In this document: positions 1 through 5,687 of the stretch, in pieces
Layout of the letters: the number at the start of each line of letters is the position of its first letter
How positions within the stretch are numbered: the stretch's first letter is position 1
The notes under the pieces: generated by a model
The model's database searches: none
What the model was told of the DNA's origin: nothing
The model's input: the letters and a program-made list of their open reading frames with translations, nothing else
Source: an uncultured Desulfomonile sp.
GTDB lineage: Bacteria; Desulfobacterota; Desulfomonilia; Desulfomonilales; Desulfomonilaceae
Direction: 5' to 3'
DNA: 5,687 nt
Assembly: GCA_937915285.1 (NCBI GenBank)
Contig: CALDNG010000381.1
Coordinates: 1 to 5,687, forward strand
Program-made: the position numbers and the translations under genes

Positions 1-1445
1 TGTCGAACATCGTTTTGACGGATGGATAAAAAAATCGTCACTGAAATTATGAAAGCCACTGGACCGAAGAGGGTTCCAACTTCTCCCCTCAACATGAGGA
101 CCGGCACAAACACGGCCGCCGTGGTAAGAGTGCACATGAAGGCTGCCATCCCAACTTCTCTAGTGCCTTCAACACACGCCTTGACTATACCCATGCCTTC
201 TTCATAGTGTAGGCGATAAATGTTTTCCAATACCACTATTGCATCATCCACAATCATCCCAATGGACAATGCGAGACCCGCAAGGGAGAGCACATTTATC
301 GAATATCCTACGAGGTACATTCCTATAAATGCGCCAATGATCGATACCGGGATGGATGTGGCAACAATAAAGATTGAACGCCAGTTCTTCAAGAAGACAA
401 ACAACACAAGCAGGACCAAAATGATTGCCTCAATCAGAGAATCCTTAACAATCTTTACGGCGTCCCTGATGTAGTCACTCTGGTCGTAAATCTTCTGGAA
501 CCTTGCGCCAAGCGGACCGTACTCCTTTGAAAGATTCTGGATCTCCCTATCGACAAGCCCTATCGTCTGAAGGATGTTGGAGCCAACCTGGTTGAAAACA
601 TTGAATACTATTCCTGGCTTCCCGTTGATCCGGCAGAAAGTGTCAGGTTTTTCGTAAGAATCCTCGATGGTTGCAACATCTGTCAAATAAACTATGGGTT
701 CACCGGGTTTTGATATTATTACCCTTCTGAAGGCCTTTTCACTGGTTAACTCGCCGATCGTCCTTACAGTCCATTCTCGGTCACCCTGAACGAAATAGCC
801 TCCACTCTGGTTGAAGTTGGTGCGGTCCACCGAATTCTTAATATCCGCTATGGTAAGCTTTCTTGCTTTGAGCCTTTCAGGGTCGAATTTTATGCTCATT
901 TCCCTGTTGAGGTTCCCGTCGTATTGACAGTCCCCTACCCCGGCAATTCTTTTTATCCTGGGAGCAATGTCCTTTTCTGCCCAGGTCGACATGGCCACAA
1001 TGTCCACATCTCCCATTATGGAAAACTGACTTACGGGCAGGCTGACGCGATCACTGGCTTTCGAAATCTGGGGTTTTTGGACTGTGAGAGGTAGATCCTT
1101 AACACGATCAAGATTTCTTTGAAGTTCGGAAGCCGCAATGTCAAGATTGGTCCCAGGTCTGTAAAATACTGCAATGAATGAATTGCCGTATGGAGAAAAG
1201 CTGAAGTTGTAAAGCATGTTAGAGACGCCACTGATGGCCTCTTCAAAACGGTTGGTAACCTCCCCCTCAACTTCTTCCGGAGCAGCCCCAGGAAAACCTG
1301 TGCTCACTACAAGTTGTGGTTGCTCAGTATCGGGTTTTAACTCCACTGTAAGAAACGTCAGGCAAACATACCCGAATACTATTACCAGCAAGGCTCTAAC
1401 TATTACTGTGATTGGGTACCTGACGGAAGCTTCAGCTATGTTCAT
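1..1445 (-). CDS. RND efflux permease (AcrB/HAE1-type), N-terminal half, cut by left window edge
   Basis: Inner-membrane, proton-driven efflux permease of the RND superfamily; substrate unknown. The visible 481 codons open with MNIAEASVRYPITV, followed by TM1 (about residues 12-32). A periplasmic porter domain (about 33-335) contains the typical FPGAAPEEVE and GVGDCQYDG-like segments. TM2 (about 337-352) ends in FLKNWRS, then come TM3 (about 357-380) and TM4 (about 384-408) with the proton-relay Asp pair D400/D401 in GMIVDDAIVVLEN, at nearly the same position as D407/D408 of AcrB. The next helix starts normally (AFIISVTIFLS), but the last seven codons turn polar (IRQNDVR), which suggests a frame disturbance at about 11-23. 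ATG 1445 is the first start after an in-frame TGA; no strong Shine-Dalgarno is seen. No periplasmic adaptor gene lies upstream, where one often sits; it may be downstream, outside the window. Family assignment is firm, substrate is not. Confidence 0.93.
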   Translation of the reverse strand, partial: MNIAEASVRYPITVIVRALLVIVFGYVCLTFLTVELKPDTEQPQLVVSTGFPGAAPEEVEGEVTNRFEEAISGVSNMLYNFSFSPYGNSFIAVFYRPGTNLDIAASELQRNLDRVKDLPLTVQKPQISKASDRVSLPVSQFSIMGDVDIVAMSTWAEKDIAPRIKRIAGVGDCQYDGNLNREMSIKFDPERLKARKLTIADIKNSVDRTNFNQSGGYFVQGDREWTVRTIGELTSEKAFRRVIISKPGEPIVYLTDVATIEDSYEKPDTFCRINGKPGIVFNVFNQVGSNILQTIGLVDREIQNLSKEYGPLGARFQKIYDQSDYIRDAVKIVKDSLIEAIILVLLVLFVFLKNWRSIFIVATSIPVSIIGAFIGMYLVGYSINVLSLAGLALSIGMIVDDAIVVLENIYRLHYEEGMGIVKACVEGTREVGMAAFMCTLTTAAVFVPVLMLRGEVGTLFGPVAFIISVTIFLSIRQNDVR

Positions 1446-1651
1446 GACACAGACCCGAGGATGATTCCATTCGTTGTCGAATCACTCTAATAATTTTTCA
1501 CTAAACCGTAAAGCCTGAAAACGGACAGAAAGGCACGGATGACTGATTGAGCTTCTTGGCATGACTCGCACTCAGGCGTCAATACTTTAACCGATTAACA
1601 TAGTGAGGCTCGAGTCTCTGCTCCAGAAGGGGGATCCGGAAGGGCACGATT
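1446..1651. other. 206-nt intergenic region between the MFS and RND genes
   Basis: No coding sequence is supported here. Read on the minus strand it holds a small hairpin just after the MFS stop (1622-1640), a TTAA-N4-TTAA near-palindrome around 1588-1599, and an AT-rich stretch about 1480-1520. Within that stretch TTTACG and TAGAGT are 17 nt apart and could act as a poor -35/-10 pair for the RND gene (each matches about 4 of 6 consensus bases). The gap is long compared with the 9-nt spacing upstream, so the RND gene may have its own promoter. I see no classical intrinsic terminator with a T-run. Confidence 0.4.
1622..1640 (-). other. Small hairpin after the MFS stop codon (weak terminator candidate)
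   Basis: On the minus strand TCCGGA, a 7-nt loop and TCTGGA form a 6-bp stem with one G-T wobble, about a dozen nucleotides after the MFS stop. No T-run follows, so it does not meet the usual criteria for a Rho-independent terminator. It may only protect the 3' end or have no role. Confidence 0.2.
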
Positions 1652-2803
1652 TCAGTTCAGATCCGGTAGGGTCAATGCCAGGACACAGCCGGCCACAGGC
1701 AGCCCTATCATGGAATACATGGCGGCCATCAGTCCAAAATGATCGGCAATGGCCCCCAATATCGGCGTTCCCAAACCGCCCAGACCAATTGCAGAACCAA
1801 TTGTGATGCCTGAGGCTATCCCTATGTGTGACTTCAGATATGACTGACCCATCAATACTGCGATTGAAGCCGATCCTATGGTTGTCATGCCGGTTAGGGA
1901 CAGCATCACCATGCTGAGGACTCCTTCGGTGAGAAGGAACCCCAGCAGTAATGGCGCTGTGGAAAAGAGTGACCCCACAAGGACTCGCTTGAGTCCAAGC
2001 CGGTCCGCCATGAAGCCACCCAGAAGGCTTCCAACTGCACCTGAGAGCAACATGAATATTAGCCCCGAATTAGCTTCACCAATAGATGTATGATGAATCT
2101 TGATATAGTAAAGAGGCACAAAACTCATGAGACCGAAGTAGAGGGCCGTTCGAAGGACGATGACTCCGGTCAATTTGCTGAAAGCTCCCCACCTGCTTCC
2201 CGAGGGATCTCTCCCGGCTTCTGATTTTGAAGCCACAGGTCTGAATTTGGCCAATCGGGGAAGTTCCATAAACAACGGAATGGCCAAAATGGCTGATGGA
2301 ACTGCCATCAAGAGGGTTCCTCTGAGCCCGAGATTCAAGACCAGCGGCGTGAGCAGAACAGGACCCAAGGCAAAACCGAGGGTACCGCCCACGGTGAAGT
2401 AACTCATCCCCTGAGCGCTCTGTCCGGAAACGTAATTAGCGTATCTGGAACCCTCCGGATGAAAGGCAGCCACACCTATTCCGCTAACAAGAACACACGC
2501 CAGGATTAACCAATAATTGGTGGCAATACCCGACAACGCTATGCCAATGCCGCCTGTAAGCATTCCGACAGGCATCAGCCATGGTGATGAGTGTCTATCC
2601 GAGTAAAACCCAAGAAAGGGCTGGATTAGAGACGAAATGACGGTAGCGGACAAAACCACGCCTGATACGGCGAGATATGAAAGACCGTATTCCATTACCA
2701 GGAACGGCAGCAAGGCAGGGATCGCCCCTTGACTAACATCGTTTATCATATGACTGACGCTCAAAAACCCCAGAGAGCGATAGTCCATGTTGTCATGATT
2801 CAT
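1652..2803 (-). CDS. MFS exporter, fosmidomycin-resistance (FSR/Fsr-like) family
   Basis: A 383-residue inner-membrane major facilitator transporter, close in length to E. coli Fsr (about 406). Members are proton-antiport exporters; Fsr removes fosmidomycin, but the natural substrate here cannot be read from sequence. Family marks are the N-terminal SHMINDVSQGAIPALLPFL (TM1, about 12-35), the loop motif GFYSDRHSSP (about 65-74, MFS motif A), AAFHPEGSRYA (112-122, a hallmark of the FSR group), and the second motif A GGFMADRLGLKR (262-273) between TM7-8-like helices. A polar central loop (about 182-210) separates two six-helix halves. The sequence looks intact and ends in a charged LPDLN tail. 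ATG 2803 lies 9 nt after the response-regulator stop, which suggests co-transcription and perhaps translational coupling because no clear Shine-Dalgarno is visible. Met6 is an alternative start. Family call firm, substrate unknown. Confidence 0.95.
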   Translation of the reverse strand: MNHDNMDYRSLGFLSVSHMINDVSQGAIPALLPFLVMEYGLSYLAVSGVVLSATVISSLIQPFLGFYSDRHSSPWLMPVGMLTGGIGIALSGIATNYWLILACVLVSGIGVAAFHPEGSRYANYVSGQSAQGMSYFTVGGTLGFALGPVLLTPLVLNLGLRGTLLMAVPSAILAIPLFMELPRLAKFRPVASKSEAGRDPSGSRWGAFSKLTGVIVLRTALYFGLMSFVPLYYIKIHHTSIGEANSGLIFMLLSGAVGSLLGGFMADRLGLKRVLVGSLFSTAPLLLGFLLTEGVLSMVMLSLTGMTTIGSASIAVLMGQSYLKSHIGIASGITIGSAIGLGGLGTPILGAIADHFGLMAAMYSMIGLPVAGCVLALTLPDLN

Positions 2804-2812
2804 ATTTATTCA

Positions 2813-3796
2813 CTAGTCTTTGAATATGTCGGGGTACAGCTTTCTGGCGCAGTCGGGACAAATGCTGTGGGTAAAGTCCGCTTCGGAATGATCCCGTATG
2901 TATGCCTCAATCTGTCTCCAGTAGCCTGAATCATCCCTAATTTTTTTACATGACGAGCAAATTGGCAACAGGCCACTGAGACTCTTAACCTGCGCCAGGG
3001 CGTCACGTAGTTGGGCAATCAACAATTCTTTTTCAGTCTCACTCTTTTTCTGAGGCGTGATGTCGTTGACCGTCAGGAGCAGATGCCATTCATCCGCTGA
3101 CATGAAGCGAGTCAGGCAACAATCGAGCCAAACGTTTTCTCCGTCCCCCTTCGCCCTGCAGATCTGGCGTCTCAAATCCGTTCCATTTAAGATGACTTCC
3201 TCAGCCAGATCATCCAAACCCAGTCCCTTGATTGGACTGACCTGAGAAGAAGCGCCTGAATCGCCAGAAAGATTGTCGTTTATTATGGTTTGCATGGCCT
3301 GGTTGAACATTATCATTTCACCGGTCCGGGTAAACGCGCCTATCCCAACCGTAGACGCACTCAATATTTTGTTCAGAACGTCAAGTGTTTCAGCAAGCCG
3401 TTTCTCGGATTCCTTTATCCTTAGAAGGGCTCGAACCCTTGCTACCAACTCACGGTTGTGAACAGGTTTGGATATACATCCATCTGCGCCATGGTCCATT
3501 CCATCAGCCTGACTGTCCAGGTCAGTCATGGTGCTGGACACGAGCAGTATTGGAATGCCTGAGGTGTCAGCGTCTGATTTGAGTGTACGACATACGTCTT
3601 TTCCATCCAGATCACCTAGTACAACATCCAGCAATATCAGGGCCGGCCTGGACTGACGTGCCACCCGGATGCACTCCTCCCCGCTGGCGGCCTCCGTGGT
3701 GTCATAACCAGCCAATCGAATGATTCTGGCCATTCCAAAACGTAAATGTTGTTGGTCATCAGCAATAAGTATCAGTTGTTTGTGCGCCTGTTCCAT
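2813..3796 (-). CDS. Response regulator: REC + PAS + C-terminal CxxC/CxxC module
   Basis: A 327-residue cytoplasmic signalling protein. The REC domain (about 6-125) has the acidic pair D13/D14, phospho-acceptor D57 (ALILLDVV), a Ser in the switch position (S87 in LLVSST) and K110 (SKP), so it should accept phosphate, most simply from the kinase upstream. A PAS-like domain follows (about 138-245, ending LLLTVNDITPQKK), then a short helical linker. The C-terminal module LPICSSCKKIRDDSGYW...HSICPDCARKLYP carries C280, C283, C313 and C316, a spacing that suggests metal binding (inference). No HTH, GGDEF, EAL or kinase output is present. ATG 3796 was chosen because AAGGGGGTGAG sits about 7 nt upstream; a TTG at 3856 in the same frame would add 20 residues without REC homology. 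The stop is 9 nt before the MFS start. The C-terminal motif is recurrent in such regulators, but I know of no assigned function. Confidence 0.95.
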   Translation of the reverse strand: MEQAHKQLILIADDQQHLRFGMARIIRLAGYDTTEAASGEECIRVARQSRPALILLDVVLGDLDGKDVCRTLKSDADTSGIPILLVSSTMTDLDSQADGMDHGADGCISKPVHNRELVARVRALLRIKESEKRLAETLDVLNKILSASTVGIGAFTRTGEMIMFNQAMQTIINDNLSGDSGASSQVSPIKGLGLDDLAEEVILNGTDLRRQICRAKGDGENVWLDCCLTRFMSADEWHLLLTVNDITPQKKSETEKELLIAQLRDALAQVKSLSGLLPICSSCKKIRDDSGYWRQIEAYIRDHSEADFTHSICPDCARKLYPDIFKD

Positions 3797-3805
3797 TTTC
3801 CGTCT

Positions 3806-3816
3806 CACCCCCTTCC
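3806..3816 (-). promoter_or_regulatory. Ribosome binding site of the response regulator
   Basis: The minus strand reads GGAAGGGGGTGAG directly before ACGGAAA-ATG. This is by far the strongest Shine-Dalgarno in the window. It decides the start at 3796 over the upstream in-frame TTG at 3856. Confidence 0.75.
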
Positions 3817-3842
3817 GAATCTGATTTTCAGAAATCGAATTC
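3817..3842 (-). other. Hairpin immediately upstream of the regulator RBS
   Basis: On the minus strand GAATTCGATTT, loop CTGA and AAATCAGATTC can fold into an 11-position stem with one G-T wobble and one C-A mismatch. It lies in the 104-nt kinase-regulator gap and abuts the purine-rich Shine-Dalgarno. It could set the relative expression of regulator versus kinase or shield mRNA from decay. It is not followed by a T-run, so it is not a normal terminator. The structure is visible; the role is inferred. Confidence 0.35.
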
Positions 3843-3900
3843 CTTGAGCCTATCAATTTGCCAAGAGAGAGATCATGCCCTCAATCACATTCTTCGCTTT

Positions 3901-5097
3901 CTAGACCTTGGGCAGGGCAATGAAAAAGGTCGATCCTTTTCCAAGCTCACTCTCAACCCAAACCCGTCCCTTATGGCCCAGAACAACTTTCTTGACAATC
4001 GCCAATCCAAGGCCCGTGCTGTCTTCACCACCTGTGCTTTTAACACTAATTCTCTGGAATGGTTGAAAAAGTTTCCCTTGTTCCGATTCAGGTATCCCCT
4101 GGCCTTCATCTTTGACCGAAATCACCACTTCAGATTGCCTGAATTCAAGCGTGACATCTATCTTTCCTCCAGGATTCGAGAACTTCACCGCATTAGTTAC
4201 AAGATTGGTTAGAGCCTGTTCGAGCTTTGCAGCGTCTGCCACAAGAGGCTGAGCCTCTCCCACATGATGGGAATTTATGGCTATGTTTTTACGGGAGGCC
4301 AGCACGTTGTTCATGGCCACATTTTTTTCGATTAATGAGATTAGGTCTGTTTCCGCCAGATCCAGTTCCAACTTTCCGGACTCAATCTTGGCGACATCAA
4401 GCAAGTCATTGACAAGACGTAGCATGAACTCACTTGACCCATGTATTATTTCCATGAACTGACGATGCTCCTGCGACACAACATCAGAGGTTTCATCCAG
4501 CAGAAATTCACTATACATCTGAATCGCATGAAGGGGATTCCTCAAGTCATGCGCAGCCATTCCAAGAAACCTGTTTTTCTCCTCGTTGAGTTTTTCCAAC
4601 TCAATGTTCTTTTTCAAAAGTTCACGTTGCAGATTGGCCAACTCATTGTTCAGTTTTCCCAACTCATCATACAGTTCTGCTTCCAATTCTTTCTTTTCCC
4701 TGACTTGTTCGGAGTTTGCCTTGATAGCGGTTCGAAGCTTGTTGGCCTGCTCGTTTCCTATTTCCATCAAATCATCAATAAGGTTCTCTACTGAGCGAGA
4801 AGACCTGGCTCCCACGATCAACATCCCTTCATTCCAGAATATTCCTGACAGGTTAAGAACCACAAGAATTCCGTCGGCAGTAATACTCAATTGCCAATCA
4901 AAAGCTGCTCCTTTTTTTTTGATCTCGTTGATAAAATTCAGCGCCTTACCCAGGCTTCCCCTATCAAAAACAGTAGCCAGAGAACGACCAACGACATTTA
5001 TTCCCAAAATCTCCGCATTATCACGCAAAACCTCAGTTATCAAACCTTCGGAATTGCAGGCGATTACAATACCAACTTCAGAAACCTGTTTTTCCAT
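3901..5097 (-). CDS. Soluble PAS-like sensor histidine kinase
   Basis: A 398-residue cytoplasmic two-component kinase with no transmembrane segment or signal peptide. A PAS-like sensory domain (about 5-98: GIVIACNSEGLITEVL...LNLSGIFWNEGMLIVGARS) is followed by a long, charged coiled coil (about 105-176). The HisKA dimerisation domain has the H-box FLGMAAHDLRNPL with phospho-acceptor H183. The HATPase_c domain shows the N-box NLVTNAVKFSN (298-308), G1 DEGQGIP (330-336), the F-box LFQPFQRI (343-350) and G2 GLGLAIVKK (362-370), ending WVESELGKGSTFFIALP. All catalytic boxes are intact. ATG 5097 is the first ATG in frame; GGTGGGGA lies 13 nt upstream (somewhat far) and GGGGA is too close. An in-frame TTG at 5163 would add 22 residues without domain homology. 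It is the first gene of the cluster; the response regulator starts 104 nt after its stop. No cofactor-binding residue in the PAS domain tells me the signal. Confidence 0.96.
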   Translation of the reverse strand: MEKQVSEVGIVIACNSEGLITEVLRDNAEILGINVVGRSLATVFDRGSLGKALNFINEIKKKGAAFDWQLSITADGILVVLNLSGIFWNEGMLIVGARSSRSVENLIDDLMEIGNEQANKLRTAIKANSEQVREKKELEAELYDELGKLNNELANLQRELLKKNIELEKLNEEKNRFLGMAAHDLRNPLHAIQMYSEFLLDETSDVVSQEHRQFMEIIHGSSEFMLRLVNDLLDVAKIESGKLELDLAETDLISLIEKNVAMNNVLASRKNIAINSHHVGEAQPLVADAAKLEQALTNLVTNAVKFSNPGGKIDVTLEFRQSEVVISVKDEGQGIPESEQGKLFQPFQRISVKSTGGEDSTGLGLAIVKKVVLGHKGRVWVESELGKGSTFFIALPKV

Positions 5098-5180
5098 TTC
5101 CCCAGAAATATCCCCACCATAAAACTTGCGACATCTTTGGCTCGTTCGGCCCTGGAAGTGCAACCATTTAGAAACATATA

Positions 5181-5203
5181 GTATATGCCATCACGGCATA
5201 TAC
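5181..5203. promoter_or_regulatory. Perfect 9-bp inverted repeat upstream of the kinase (operator candidate)
   Basis: GTATATGCC and GGCATATAC are exact reverse complements separated by 5 nt (ATCAC). The repeat lies about 84-106 nt before the kinase ATG. On the minus strand the inner edge reads TATACT, a near match to a -10 box, although no good -35 sits 16-18 nt upstream. The symmetry fits a dimeric repressor or activator site overlapping a promoter; an RNA hairpin in the leader is the alternative. The repeat is seen directly, its function is inferred. Confidence 0.5.
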
Positions 5204-5316
5204 CCTATCCCGTCATTTTTACCTTCAGCTCTGCCAGAATTATGACCTGTTACCAGCATGAGCCAATTCCTCGAAACTACCACGAAATTATACCTACAAC
5301 CTCATAAATTCAACTG

Positions 5317-5344
5317 GTTACCCCTAATTAGAAAACAGGGTAAC
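5317..5344. repeat. 7-bp inverted repeat with nested 8-bp palindrome
   Basis: GTTACCC (5317-5323) and GGGTAAC (5338-5344) are exact reverse complements around a 14-nt spacer that itself begins with the palindrome CTAATTAG (5324-5331). The related word CTGTTACCAG lies about 70 nt to the left. It could be a protein-binding site for the kinase promoter region or for a divergent gene. There is no direct evidence of function. Confidence 0.3.
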
Positions 5345-5605
5345 GGATTGGTGGCTTGAATTAGTTACGGGCCGATCCCATGAGAGTATGGAGATCATAA
5401 GGACTTTACCGGACAAATGTCAGACCCTATGGTCCGTTTTCAATAATCAGCAATAGCAATCTTTTGTCTGTTCACCCGGAAGGAGCAATAGATTTCTAAA
5501 AGTTCTCAGTAAAACACAGATAGAGTCTCACACATGCGGGAAACTTTTGTCAAGGTTATCCGGGTCTGTAGTTGCAGGATAGGCACTCAAGTCAGAAAGT
5601 AAACA

Positions 5606-5626
5606 GCAGTTGGAAAAGACCACTGC
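5606..5626. other. Imperfect hairpin near the right edge
   Basis: GCAGTTGG and CCACTGC can pair with one bulged base around an AAAAGA loop. On the minus strand it is followed by a modestly T-rich stretch, so it could end a minus-strand gene lying beyond the right edge. On the plus strand it would lie in the leader of a gene starting near 5653. Neither is established. Confidence 0.2.
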
Positions 5627-5687
5627 AGGTAAGGAAATAAGGCACACTGGAAATGGAAAGATATCAGAAGGCTCAACATAAATTCCA

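Larger units (their letters stand above)
5164..5687. other. Non-coding region upstream of the kinase (about 520 nt)
   Basis: No reading frame here carries a recognisable protein or a convincing start. The longest open stretch is about 45 codons on the minus strand, entering from the right edge and ending at a TGA near 5534, with no family resemblance. The region contains three inverted repeats (5181-5203, 5317-5344, 5606-5626) and repeated GTTACC-like words near 5250, 5317 and 5338. It most likely holds the promoter and control sites of the kinase operon, and perhaps the leader of a divergent gene to the right. Confidence 0.6.

Noticed and set aside
1031..1270. Minus-strand 79-codon frame inside the RND gene
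   Set aside because: It overlaps the clear RND frame in a different phase and has no recognisable features.
3797..3856. Longer response-regulator start at TTG 3856
   Set aside because: The added 20 residues are not part of a REC domain, and the strong Shine-Dalgarno favours ATG 3796.
3844..4212. Plus-strand 122-codon open frame
   Set aside because: It is antisense to the ATPase domain of the kinase, whose N, G1, F and G2 boxes are all intact on the other strand.
4586..5122. Plus-strand 178-codon open frame antisense to the kinase
   Set aside because: It lies wholly opposite the kinase PAS and coiled-coil region, is serine-rich with no family resemblance, and is explained by the codon pattern of the real gene.
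5098..5163. Longer kinase start at TTG 5163
   Set aside because: No Shine-Dalgarno precedes the TTG and the extra residues show no domain. ATG 5097 is simpler, although its own RBS spacing is not ideal.
5220..5240. Sigma-54-like TGGCA word upstream of the kinase
   Set aside because: No GC element at the required -12 spacing follows it on the minus strand.
5400..5445. Hairpin GACC-CTAT-GGTC followed by CGTTTT as an intrinsic terminator
   Set aside because: The stem is only 4 bp and the T-run is 4 bases, too weak to support a terminator.

Overview
The window looks like a piece of a Gram-negative, probably Desulfobacterota-like (former Deltaproteobacteria) chromosome of medium GC. The lineage is an inference. 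It rests on an inner-membrane RND efflux pump, which implies an outer membrane, and on a response regulator ending in a 'LPICSSCKKIRDD...GYW' / 'CPDCARKLYP' cysteine module that I associate mainly with delta-proteobacterial signalling proteins. No rRNA, tRNA, CRISPR array, transposase or phage gene is visible.

All four recognisable genes lie on the minus strand, so the transcription order runs right to left. (1) 5097-3901 is a soluble PAS-like histidine kinase. (2) 3796-2813 is a response regulator with REC, PAS and a C-terminal CxxC/CxxC module; it has no DNA-binding or enzymatic output domain that I recognise. (3) 2803-1652 is a 12-helix MFS exporter of the fosmidomycin-resistance (FSR) family, starting 9 nt after the regulator stop. 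(4) 1445 to the left edge is the N-terminal half of an RND (AcrB/HAE1-type) efflux permease, cut by the window. Kinase, regulator and MFS gene look like one transcription unit. The RND gene follows after a 206-nt gap and could be read-through or separately promoted.

The plausible biology is a cytoplasmic two-component module physically linked to two unrelated drug or metabolite export pumps. The link is positional only. Because the regulator lacks a DNA-binding domain, control of the pumps would have to be indirect or through the unexplored cysteine-rich C-terminus.

The right-hand ~520 nt (5164-5687) contains no convincing gene. It holds a perfect 9-bp inverted repeat just upstream of the kinase (5181-5203), a second 7-bp inverted repeat (5317-5344) and a weaker hairpin (5606-5626). 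This is probably the regulatory region of the kinase operon. At the extreme left edge the RND reading frame appears to be disturbed, and removing 13 nt would restore the expected membrane-helix sequence.
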